A DNA stretch of 7,443 bases from Clostridia bacterium (GTDB taxonomy: Bacteria; Bacillota; Clostridia; HGM11327): NCBI GenBank assembly GCA_017935525.1, contig JAGBHJ010000163.1:1-7443 (forward strand), written 5' to 3'. Every line of letters starts with the position of its first letter. The first letter of the stretch is position 1. The notes under the pieces were generated by a model. It had not been told where the DNA came from. It was given only the letters and a program-made list of their open reading frames with translations, and did not search any database. This document shows, one piece after another, positions 1 through 6,534 of this stretch. The translations under genes were made by a program, and so were the position numbers.

Positions 1-1194
1 CAGACATTCCGCATTTGCCACAACTGAAGCCTTGTCCAATGTGATAGTAGGCTCTGCATTGGGATCCCATGACTGTGTTCTTGTAAGCTCAAATACAACT
101 TCGCGTGTCATATATCCCGCAGTCTCGACCTTAGCAAGAATTCTGTACGGATCCTGAGAAATAGGTGTCTGAATAGTAATGCTGAATTCGCCCGTTTCTT
201 TATTGAGGTATGCTTCCGTATAATCCTCGCCGTTGATATATACCTTACTGCTCTTATCAACAATAAATGAGATAGTAGTTGTAGAGGAGAATATCTCTGT
301 CACCTGGGATGAGGGGGATACCAGCTCAAAGGGAGCAGAGGGAGTAGAAATCTCCTTGACAGTTACGTTTTCAACGTAATCCTTAAATCCATCCTTTTGT
401 ATGATGATGGGGAGAGTAGCGTCAAAGGACTGTCCCGCCTGAACGTCGCTGGGTCTGTACAGTCTGTAAATATCGGTCTCTGAAACAGTAATCTGCACCG
501 CACCGTCCTCTACAGGATACTGGTTATTCATCACGTAAACCATTTCGCCCTGAGTAGTGATGGCGATAGTAAATACCTTGTTACCGTTTTCGTCAAAGTC
601 GCTGTAAACAAGGATTTCGGTATCAAAATTGGAGGTAGAGGGTGATTCCGTTACTGAAGGTCCGGGTGTTGCACCGGGTGAGCCGGAGAATATCATATCC
701 AGCAGTCTGCCCGTACCCCATATAACCAGCAGAGCAACAAGAAGCAGAGCCAGCACGGGCACAAGCTTTGTAACGTTGATCTCAAACTTCGGCTTTTTCT
801 TTTGCTGAGGGTACTTCGGCTTGGGCTGTGGAGCCTTTTTGGGCTTGGGAGCCTCATCCTCATAAGCAGAGCTGTAATAGGATGCAGTTTCCTGAGGCTC
901 ATCATACTCCTCCTCAACCTCGTCCTCATATTCTTCGTAAAGCTCCTCGGGTGCTTCCTCTGCAGAAATATCCACAGGGATGATCTCGCCGTCGTCAGCC
1001 ACAGATTCCTCGTCGGCTTCTTCGGGCTGGGGAACGTCGATCTCCTCATCCTCCTGCTCCTCAAGCTCAAGCAGGATCGGCTTTACTTTCTTTTCTTCAT
1101 CGCGGTTTGTCTTTTTCTTAAGCGGTGTGCCGCAGTTATAACAGCAGTTGAAATTGTCGTTATTCTTTGTTCCGCAATGCTCACAAACGATCAT
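1..1194 (-). CDS. Zinc-ribbon, single-pass membrane protein with acidic linker and Ig-like outer repeats (3' end beyond window)
   Basis: The frame is open from ATG at 1194 (a GGAGGA site at 1202-1207 lies 7 bases upstream) to the window edge, giving 398 codons with no stop. Residues 4-21 form a four-cysteine zinc ribbon (C4/C7 and C18/C21). Residues 30-115 are a strongly acidic, low-complexity linker. A Lys/Pro-rich patch (about 117-136) comes before one hydrophobic span at about 143-160. A Pro/Ser/Thr stretch (170-189) leads into beta-rich sequence that reads as two Ig-like units (about 190-282 and 286-372) and the start of a third. The basic patch before the span suggests the ribbon is cytoplasmic and the Ig-like part outside. 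Zinc-ribbon proteins anchored by one helix are common in Clostridia, mostly without known function. A role in binding or sensing at the cell surface is only inference. The gene has its own promoter and is divergent from the next operon. Confidence 0.85.
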   Translation of the reverse strand, partial: MIVCEHCGTKNNDNFNCCYNCGTPLKKKTNRDEEKKVKPILLELEEQEDEEIDVPQPEEADEESVADDGEIIPVDISAEEAPEELYEEYEDEVEEEYDEPQETASYYSSAYEDEAPKPKKAPQPKPKYPQQKKKPKFEINVTKLVPVLALLLVALLVIWGTGRLLDMIFSGSPGATPGPSVTESPSTSNFDTEILVYSDFDENGNKVFTIAITTQGEMVYVMNNQYPVEDGAVQITVSETDIYRLYRPSDVQAGQSFDATLPIIIQKDGFKDYVENVTVKEISTPSAPFELVSPSSQVTEIFSSTTTISFIVDKSSKVYINGEDYTEAYLNKETGEFSITIQTPISQDPYRILAKVETAGYMTREVVFELTRTQSWDPNAEPTITLDKASVVANAECL

Positions 1195-1223
1195 ATATAC
1201 TTCCTCCGTCAGAAATTTATTTT

Positions 1224-1252
1224 TGTATATCTATTATATCAAAGATTGTCAA
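1224..1252 (-). promoter_or_regulatory. Sigma-A-type promoter of the zinc-ribbon gene
   Basis: On the minus strand a perfect TTGACA (1247-1252) is followed by a 17-base spacer and TATACA (1224-1229), placing the likely RNA start near 1217 and the GGAGGA site just inside the message. A perfect TATAAT (1233-1238) lies within that spacer, with only a weak TTGCAT (1256-1261) 17 bases upstream of it. The true -10 could be either, and the two would start transcription about 9 bases apart. Confidence 0.6.
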
Positions 1253-1372
1253 AAAATGCAAATGTTTTTTGCTGTTTTCCCTGCGATTATCCGATATTTT
1301 TACTTCTTTTTGCAAAAATCCTACTTTTTTGTAAAAAATGAGGTTATTTGTAATGAAAAATTCACGGTTTTA

Positions 1373-1381
1373 TGGTATAAT
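1373..1381 (+). promoter_or_regulatory. Extended -10 promoter of the five-gene operon
   Basis: TATAAT at 1376-1381 is preceded by TG one base upstream (1373-1374), an extended -10 element. No good -35 box sits 16-18 bases upstream (the region reads aatgaaaa), which fits the weaker -35 need of extended -10 promoters. The predicted start near 1388 gives a leader of about 28 bases, too short for a riboswitch or T-box. This is the only convincing plus-strand promoter I found ahead of the operon. Confidence 0.6.
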
Positions 1382-1415
1382 ATACATATAGCAAATAGAT
1401 AAGGAGGTCGGCAAT

Positions 1416-1997
1416 ATGCCCGACGGTATTTTTAATTCCAACGATGAACACAAAAGACTTTCTATGAAGGTCAAGAATGACGTTTTTTATGAGATGGCAG
1501 TAAATAACCCCACATCGGGTGCCTCCATGTTTTTCGGCGCGTATATGGCGCTGTTTATAGTATGTGCAGTTTGTTCGTTTGCACTCCTGTTTTTTGGCTT
1601 CGGCAGTATTCTTTCAATGCTGTTGGCTATCGTATGTGCGGCGCTCAGCGCATTCTTTTACACCATGGCGCAGAACGTAAGGGTGGAGTATGACTACACC
1701 TTTACAAACGGTACTCTTGATATTGCCAAGATACTTAACGAGAAAAAGAGAAAAAAGGTAGCCTCCATAGACGTCACAGCTATTTTGGAGATGAAGCCCA
1801 TCACATCCGACGCATTTCAAGCACACTTTGAAAACAGAAAGATCAGAAAGGTCAATCTGTTCCTCAACAGAGGCGAGCATCTTTATTATATGCTCTTTGT
1901 CAAGGACGAAGAAAAGGTAATCGTCGTTTTTGAACCCGACCAACGTATGCTGGAGTGCATGAAGATGTTCAACCAGGATAATATTGAGATAGGATGA
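1416..1997 (+). CDS. Two-helix membrane protein with possible PH-like C-terminal domain (DUF6106-like?)
   Basis: This is the first gene of the operon. ATG at 1416 follows AAGGAGG (1401-1407) by 8 bases, so the start is firm. The 193-residue protein has a polar N-terminus (1-36) and two hydrophobic helices (about 38-60 and 63-84) joined by a tiny turn, so both ends should face the same side, probably the cytoplasm. Residues about 88-186 alternate beta-like stretches, including YDYTFTNGTLDI followed by a basic segment (ILNEKKRKK). This resembles the pattern of membrane-tethered bacterial PH-like domains (bPH2/YcxB type). I think it may belong to DUF6106, but this is from memory and not certain. 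No catalytic motif is visible. It ends 19 bases before the desulfurase gene, so the two are probably co-transcribed. Function unknown. Confidence 0.85.
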   Translation: MPDGIFNSNDEHKRLSMKVKNDVFYEMAVNNPTSGASMFFGAYMALFIVCAVCSFALLFFGFGSILSMLLAIVCAALSAFFYTMAQNVRVEYDYTFTNGTLDIAKILNEKKRKKVASIDVTAILEMKPITSDAFQAHFENRKIRKVNLFLNRGEHLYYMLFVKDEEKVIVVFEPDQRMLECMKMFNQDNIEIG

Positions 1998-2016
1998 GAG
2001 GCATTTTGTACTGACA

Positions 2017-3174
2017 ATGGACAGAATATTCTATTTTGACAATTCAGCCACCACAAAGCCCTGCCAAGAGGCGGTAAACGCAATGGTGGAGGCGGCGGAA
2101 TGCTTTGGCAATCCGTCATCCCTGCACAAGCTGGGCATCAATGCGGAAAATATATTAAAATCCGCCAGAAAGACCATTGCCGCATCCCTTGGCTGTGAGG
2201 ATAAGAACATTTACTTTACATCCGGCGGCACGGAATCAAATAACATAGCCATACTGGGCACAGCCTTCAGAAAAAAGAGCATAGGCACCCACGTCATCAC
2301 CACAAGGACCGAGCACCCCTCTGTGCTGAACGCATTTGAGCATCTTGCATCCCTTGGCTGGACGGTATCGTACCTTGACGTGGATAAAAACGGTATTATC
2401 AGCTTGGATCAGCTCCGTTCATTGATGACGCCAAAGACAACGTTGGTCAGCATTGCGCACGTCAATAACGAGATCGGTTCCCTGCAGCCCATAGAGCAGG
2501 CAGGGGCAATAATCGCAAAGGCTTCCCCCAGATGCTCGTTCCACGTGGATTGCGTACAGTCCTATATGAAGATACCGCTGAACTTAAAAAGGGCACAGGT
2601 CTCCCTTGCATCCATCAGCGCCCACAAGGTCCACGGCTTTAAGGGCACGGGAGCGCTTTACGTTGCAAACGGTGTCAACGTCGATAACGTCAATTATGGC
2701 GGCGGGCAGGAAAGAGGTCTTCGCAGCGGAACGGAAAACGTGGCAGGCATTGCGGCATTTGCGGCGGCTGTAACCGCTGACAGGCAAAAGATCGCCAAGG
2801 GCGGATTTGAGCACTTAAGATCAATGCACTCAATACTCCATGACGCCATTGCAGAAAGGGATAACATTACCGTAATGTGTGACAGAGAGCATTCTGCCCC
2901 GCACATCATAAGCATTTCCGCAAAAAACGTAAGGGGAGAGGTACTGCTCCATGCGTTGGAAAACAAGGGATTTTACGTCAGCACGGGCTCTGCTTGTTCA
3001 TCCCATAAGCAGAACATCAGCCACGTGTTGAAGGCAACCGGTACAAGCCCCGAGGTCGCATCGGGTGTAATAAGAATAAGCACGTCCTTTGACAATACGG
3101 AGGACGAGGTCAGAGCGCTTGTGGCGGAGCTTGATAACACCATAAGCGAGTTGGAAAGATATTCACAAAAATAG
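2017..3174 (+). CDS. Cysteine desulfurase, class I NifS/IscS family (NifZ-like partner of ThiI)
   Basis: This PLP enzyme takes sulfur from L-cysteine, leaving alanine and an enzyme persulfide that is passed to an acceptor. The 385-residue length is normal. Visible motifs: the N-terminal FDNSATTKP signature; TEH with H100, which stacks on PLP in the family; D178 and Q181 in HVDCVQS; the PLP lysine K204 in SAHK; RSGTEN at 236-241; and the catalytic cysteine C327 in STGSACSS, on a class I type loop. The start is ATG 2017, which places the family N-terminus correctly; only a weak, distant GAGAGG (1996-2001) precedes it. The thiI start codon lies 8 bases beyond the stop. In B. subtilis the desulfurase beside thiI (NifZ) feeds sulfur to ThiI for tRNA 4-thiouridine, and I infer the same here. 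A general Fe-S role is less likely because no iscU or sufU is adjacent. No symbol is given because names differ between species. Confidence 0.95.
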   Translation: MDRIFYFDNSATTKPCQEAVNAMVEAAECFGNPSSLHKLGINAENILKSARKTIAASLGCEDKNIYFTSGGTESNNIAILGTAFRKKSIGTHVITTRTEHPSVLNAFEHLASLGWTVSYLDVDKNGIISLDQLRSLMTPKTTLVSIAHVNNEIGSLQPIEQAGAIIAKASPRCSFHVDCVQSYMKIPLNLKRAQVSLASISAHKVHGFKGTGALYVANGVNVDNVNYGGGQERGLRSGTENVAGIAAFAAAVTADRQKIAKGGFEHLRSMHSILHDAIAERDNITVMCDREHSAPHIISISAKNVRGEVLLHALENKGFYVSTGSACSSHKQNISHVLKATGTSPEVASGVIRISTSFDNTEDEVRALVAELDNTISELERYSQK

Positions 3175-3182
3175 GAGGAATT

Positions 3183-4355
3183 ATGGATTCAATACTTATA
3201 GCTAAATACGGCGAGATATTCTTAAAGGGACAAAACAGACCCTTTTTTGAAAAGTGCTTGTTGAACAACATCAGACATGCACTTGCACACCTTGACGGAG
3301 TTGATATCCACAAGGAGGTAGGCAGATTTTACATCACGTCCGACGTTCAGACAGAGGATGACATTATCGACGCCATCAAGAACATATTCGGTCTTACGTC
3401 CATTTCCGTGGCTTGTAAGATACCCTCGGAAATGCCCGATATCGAGGCAAAGCTGATCGAGGTGGCTGGCAATCTTATAAACGAGATGGGCAAGGACCAT
3501 ATCAGATTTAAGCTGGAAACAAAGAGAACTAACAAGCTTTTCCCCATGGGTTCCATCGACGCATCCCGTCATCTGGGCGGCGTGCTTCTGGATGCATATC
3601 CCGACGTGCTTGAGGTTGACGTGCATGACCCCGAGCTGACGATCAATCTTGAGATCCGTGACGAGACCTTTATTGTTGAAAGAAACATCAAGTGCCTTGG
3701 CGGTATGCCCGTAAGCTCCGCAGGTAAGGGCTTGCTGTTGCTCTCCGGCGGTATCGACAGCCCTGTGGCGGCTTATTTTGCCGCTAAGAGAGGCATTGAT
3801 ATTGAGGCAATACATTTCCACAGCTATCCTTACACCTCCGACAGAGCCAAGGAAAAGGTTATAGACCTGTTGAAGGCTGTCAAGCCCTACTGCGGCAAGA
3901 CAAGGATGTTTGTGGTTTCCTTGACAGAGATCCAGCGCGAAATACACGAAAAATGTCCCGAGGAATACATGACGATCCTCACAAGACGCTTTATGATGAA
4001 GATCGCAGACAGAGTGGCAAAGGAAAACAACTGCAAGGCTATCTTTACGGGTGAAAGCCTCGGTCAGGTTGCCAGCCAGACCATTGAGGGACTTACCGTT
4101 ACAAACAATGCAACAGAGCTGCCCGTACTTCGTCCCCTTATCTGTATGGACAAGCAGGAGATAATCGACATTGCTATGAGGATAGGTACTCACGACATCT
4201 CCATCCAGCCCTTTGAAGATTGCTGCACTGTATTCCAGCCCAAGCATCCCGCAACAAAGCCCCAGCTGGAAAAGGTACTGGAGGCAGAAAAGCTGCTTGA
4301 CTGCGATGCGCTTATCGAAAAGGCAATGGAGACAGTAGAGCTTTATATTAACTGA
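3183..4355 (+). CDS. thiI: tRNA uracil 4-sulfurtransferase ThiI, rhodanese-less form
   Basis: ThiI adenylates U8 of tRNA and replaces its oxygen with sulfur, forming 4-thiouridine, a near-UV sensor base. The 390-residue protein shows the N-terminal ferredoxin-like and THUMP region (about 1-165), then the PP-loop ATPase domain with SGGIDS at 188-193 and the conserved FTGESLGQVASQT block at 288-300. Cysteines C347/C348 in FEDCCTVF match the region of the essential C344 of the E. coli enzyme. The protein stops without the C-terminal rhodanese domain of enterobacterial ThiI, as is usual in Firmicutes. In enterobacteria that domain supports thiazole synthesis, so this protein probably serves tRNA only and takes persulfide sulfur from the adjacent desulfurase. 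ATG 3183 has an excellent AGGAGG (3173-3178) that overlaps the stop codon of the gene before it. Confidence 0.97.
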   Translation: MDSILIAKYGEIFLKGQNRPFFEKCLLNNIRHALAHLDGVDIHKEVGRFYITSDVQTEDDIIDAIKNIFGLTSISVACKIPSEMPDIEAKLIEVAGNLINEMGKDHIRFKLETKRTNKLFPMGSIDASRHLGGVLLDAYPDVLEVDVHDPELTINLEIRDETFIVERNIKCLGGMPVSSAGKGLLLLSGGIDSPVAAYFAAKRGIDIEAIHFHSYPYTSDRAKEKVIDLLKAVKPYCGKTRMFVVSLTEIQREIHEKCPEEYMTILTRRFMMKIADRVAKENNCKAIFTGESLGQVASQTIEGLTVTNNATELPVLRPLICMDKQEIIDIAMRIGTHDISIQPFEDCCTVFQPKHPATKPQLEKVLEAEKLLDCDALIEKAMETVELYIN

Positions 4356-4356
4356 T

Positions 4357-5001
4357 ATGGTATCAAAAGACAAATATATCAAAGATCCGTGTGGCACCTT
4401 ATCCATCCCTTATTACAAGGCGAGCAGGGTAGAGGTGCCACCTCATATAAGTATCATCCACAACAAGGATCTTACGCCCAACGACCTTATTGGGTATAGT
4501 GACGACGTATATTTCAGACTCTATCATTCGTTAAAAGATATTCCAAAGAAACCCGATATAGGTGACCTTGATCTGCTTGACGCCACGGACGACGATACGG
4601 AGGATATGGTCAACATTATAAACGCGTCATACCCCGATATAAGAGTTACCCGCCAACAGCTGGAATCCATAAAGCTGATGGACGTTTACAGATCTGAGTT
4701 ATGGATAAAAATAACGGATAATTACGGAAATTGCGTCGCTTGTGCAATAGGCGAGCTTGACAGTGAATTCAACGAGCTTTCCATAGAATGGGTGCAGGTG
4801 CTTCCGCAATACAGACGAAAACGGCTCGGCAAGGCGCTTGTGACAGAATTATTAAGACGTGGAAAAGCCATCGGTGCAGAGTTTGCAACGGTTGCAGGAA
4901 GGATCAACTCACCGTCACAGCCCGTATATCTTTACAGAGCCTGCGGATTTGACGGTGACGATATCTGGCACGTGCTAACAAAGAGCACAGATAAATACTG
5001 A
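4357..5001 (+). CDS. GNAT family N-acetyltransferase coupled to thiI
   Basis: The 214-residue protein has a GNAT acetyl-CoA-binding fold in its C-terminal half. The strand before motif A is about 141-149 (LSIEWVQVLP), motif A is QYRRKRLGKAL at 151-161, and the late GNAT signature LYRACGFDG is at 192-200. Motif A normally reads R-x-x-G-x-G/A; here the first glycine is R156 while G158 is kept. Residues 1-66, with KDPCGTLSIPYY and a VYFRLYH segment, form an N-terminal extension of a kind I recall in clostridial GNAT proteins, with low certainty. The substrate is unknown. ATG 4357 comes one base after the thiI stop and no good ribosome site is seen, so translation probably depends on ribosomes finishing thiI. 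That links its expression to tRNA thiolation, but acetylation of tRNA, an antibiotic or a metabolite cannot be decided from sequence. Confidence 0.9.
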   Translation: MVSKDKYIKDPCGTLSIPYYKASRVEVPPHISIIHNKDLTPNDLIGYSDDVYFRLYHSLKDIPKKPDIGDLDLLDATDDDTEDMVNIINASYPDIRVTRQQLESIKLMDVYRSELWIKITDNYGNCVACAIGELDSEFNELSIEWVQVLPQYRRKRLGKALVTELLRRGKAIGAEFATVAGRINSPSQPVYLYRACGFDGDDIWHVLTKSTDKY

Positions 5002-5022
5002 TAGATTATTACGGAGTTAAAT

Positions 5023-6534
5023 ATGAGAGAATCATACACAAATTACGATATCAACAAATGGATGTGGTATTGCTTTGAGCATCCTGCAGAATTGCCCTTT
5101 GGCTTTACGTACAACGGCAAAAGATACGAGGGCTTTTCGCTGAAGGATTTTGAGCTGATATCCCGTTCTCATACAAAAAAGAGAAAACCGGACGAAAGAG
5201 AAAACCTTATATTCAAGTTTCTCCTTGACGGATGTCTTGAAATAACGCTGGACTGCAAAACATACACAAACAGAGGCTTTTGCGAGTGGACGGCATGGTT
5301 CAAAAACGTATCTGACCACAACACGGGCATTATATCAGACCCCTGCACAACACTTGAATTTGTTGGCGAAAGACCCGTATTAAAGGGCATTCTGGGAGAC
5401 CACGGAAACGGTTACCGCCCGTACAGTATTGACCTTACAACAATGCCTGCGGTATTTGACTCCATCGGCGGCAGAGCAACTCACATCAATTTCCCGTATT
5501 TTAACCTGGAATACGGCGACGGCGGCTCCATGCTTGCCATCGGCTGGGCAGGCACGTGGCACGCGGATTTCCTTTTCGACGGAGTTAAAACAGTATGTCA
5601 TCTCAGCTCTGTGCAAGGCCTGAACACGTACCTTAAGCCCGGAGAAAGCATACGTACGGCGCTTTTTGTCCGCGGTGACTACACAGTAAGGGACGAGCAT
5701 TACGCTACAAACTTCTGGAGAAGCTGGTTTATTGAGTGCAATATGCCCAAAGCCGACAAAACAGGCGCCGCCATTGAGCCCTTTTCCACCTGCTGTATTG
5801 CAGGAGATACGGGGTTGCCAAATTCCGACGGCAGTATATCCGAAAGGCATTTTACATGGCGCCCGAGCCTTGAAAAAATGCTTGAAGAAAAGATCGATAT
5901 CAACTTCCGCTGGTTTGATGCCGGCTGGTATATCGCACCCGACGGCACTTCACCCGAAACCGACTGGTGGGGTACTGTTGGAACTTGGGAGCTGGACAAA
6001 AACAAATGGCCCGACGACACATTCCTGCAATCAACTGAATTTGCAAGACAGCACGGCATGAAGACATTGATGTGGTTTGAGCCAGAAAGAGTTACCAACC
6101 CCGATAATCTGGTCAAAAATTACGGCTATAAGCGGGAGTGGGCTATTGAGATGGAAAACATAGACGGAATTGCCAATAATATTGGCGACCCTGCATGCTA
6201 TCGCTGGACGTTGGATCGCATCACAAAGACACTAAAGGAAAACAAGGTAGAAATGTACCGCGAGGATATCAATATCACTCCTGATGATCTTTGGATCCAT
6301 CTGGACGCCAAGGAGGGCGAGGGAAGACGCGGTATTACGGAATGTAAGGATATAGATGCCCATTATCGTATGTGGGACGAGATAATAAAATGTACTCTCA
6401 GCTACGGCGGATGCGGATTTGTGGATTCCTGCGCCAGTGGAGGAGGTAGAAACGATCTTGAGTCAATGCGCAGAGGCGTACCTATACTCAGGAGCGATTC
6501 TGACAGAACCACCATTGCAAAAGACTTTCCATGA
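5023..6534 (+). CDS. GH36-type alpha-galactosidase, N-terminal and catalytic part (frameshifted before its C-terminus)
   Basis: These 503 codons cover most of a clan GH-D glycosidase, which removes terminal alpha-galactose with retention of configuration. Residues 1-235 read as the N-terminal beta-sandwich and 255 onward as the (beta/alpha)8 barrel. Barrel landmarks: RWFDAGWY (296-303), WFEPERV (351-357), the likely nucleophile D415 in MYREDIN, and SCASGGGRND (469-478), where D478 is the likely acid/base. The usual KWD at the nucleophile is RED, as in divergent members I recall with YRQDFN. Substrate specificity is therefore less sure than family. GGAG (5013-5016) lies 6 bases before ATG 5023, and the gene starts 21 bases after the GNAT gene. 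No signal peptide is seen, so the enzyme should be cytoplasmic. Translation leaves the family reading frame after codon 500 and stops at 6532-6534, so this product alone lacks the end of the barrel and is probably inactive. Confidence 0.85.
   Translation: MRESYTNYDINKWMWYCFEHPAELPFGFTYNGKRYEGFSLKDFELISRSHTKKRKPDERENLIFKFLLDGCLEITLDCKTYTNRGFCEWTAWFKNVSDHNTGIISDPCTTLEFVGERPVLKGILGDHGNGYRPYSIDLTTMPAVFDSIGGRATHINFPYFNLEYGDGGSMLAIGWAGTWHADFLFDGVKTVCHLSSVQGLNTYLKPGESIRTALFVRGDYTVRDEHYATNFWRSWFIECNMPKADKTGAAIEPFSTCCIAGDTGLPNSDGSISERHFTWRPSLEKMLEEKIDINFRWFDAGWYIAPDGTSPETDWWGTVGTWELDKNKWPDDTFLQSTEFARQHGMKTLMWFEPERVTNPDNLVKNYGYKREWAIEMENIDGIANNIGDPACYRWTLDRITKTLKENKVEMYREDINITPDDLWIHLDAKEGEGRRGITECKDIDAHYRMWDEIIKCTLSYGGCGFVDSCASGGGRNDLESMRRGVPILRSDSDRTTIAKDFP

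Noticed and set aside
693..1070. 125-codon minus-strand frame, Arg/Ser/Leu-rich
   Set aside because: It is an out-of-frame reading inside the zinc-ribbon gene, whose own frame is open for all 398 codons and contains the cysteine motif and membrane span.
802..1341. 179-codon plus-strand frame, Leu/Phe-rich and membrane-like
   Set aside because: It lies opposite the acidic linker and membrane segment of the zinc-ribbon gene; reversed GAG/GAA codons give Leu/Phe runs that mimic membrane helices.
1382..1415. Riboswitch or T-box leader before the thiolation operon
   Set aside because: The leader from the predicted start is about 28 bases and holds little beyond the ribosome site.
3222..4406. 394-codon open frame on the minus strand opposite thiI
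   Set aside because: It mirrors a strongly supported gene, has no ribosome site or recognisable family, and is rich in Cys, His and Leu as expected of an antisense shadow.
5380..5850. 156-codon minus-strand frame opposite the galactosidase
   Set aside because: No ribosome site or recognisable motif, and the plus-strand frame carries clear GH36 sequence.
6517..6525. Programmed -1 ribosomal frameshift site
   Set aside because: The bases GCAAAAGAC allow only one tRNA to re-pair after a -1 step; no X-XXY-YYZ heptamer is present and I found no clear downstream stem, so mutation or read error is more likely.
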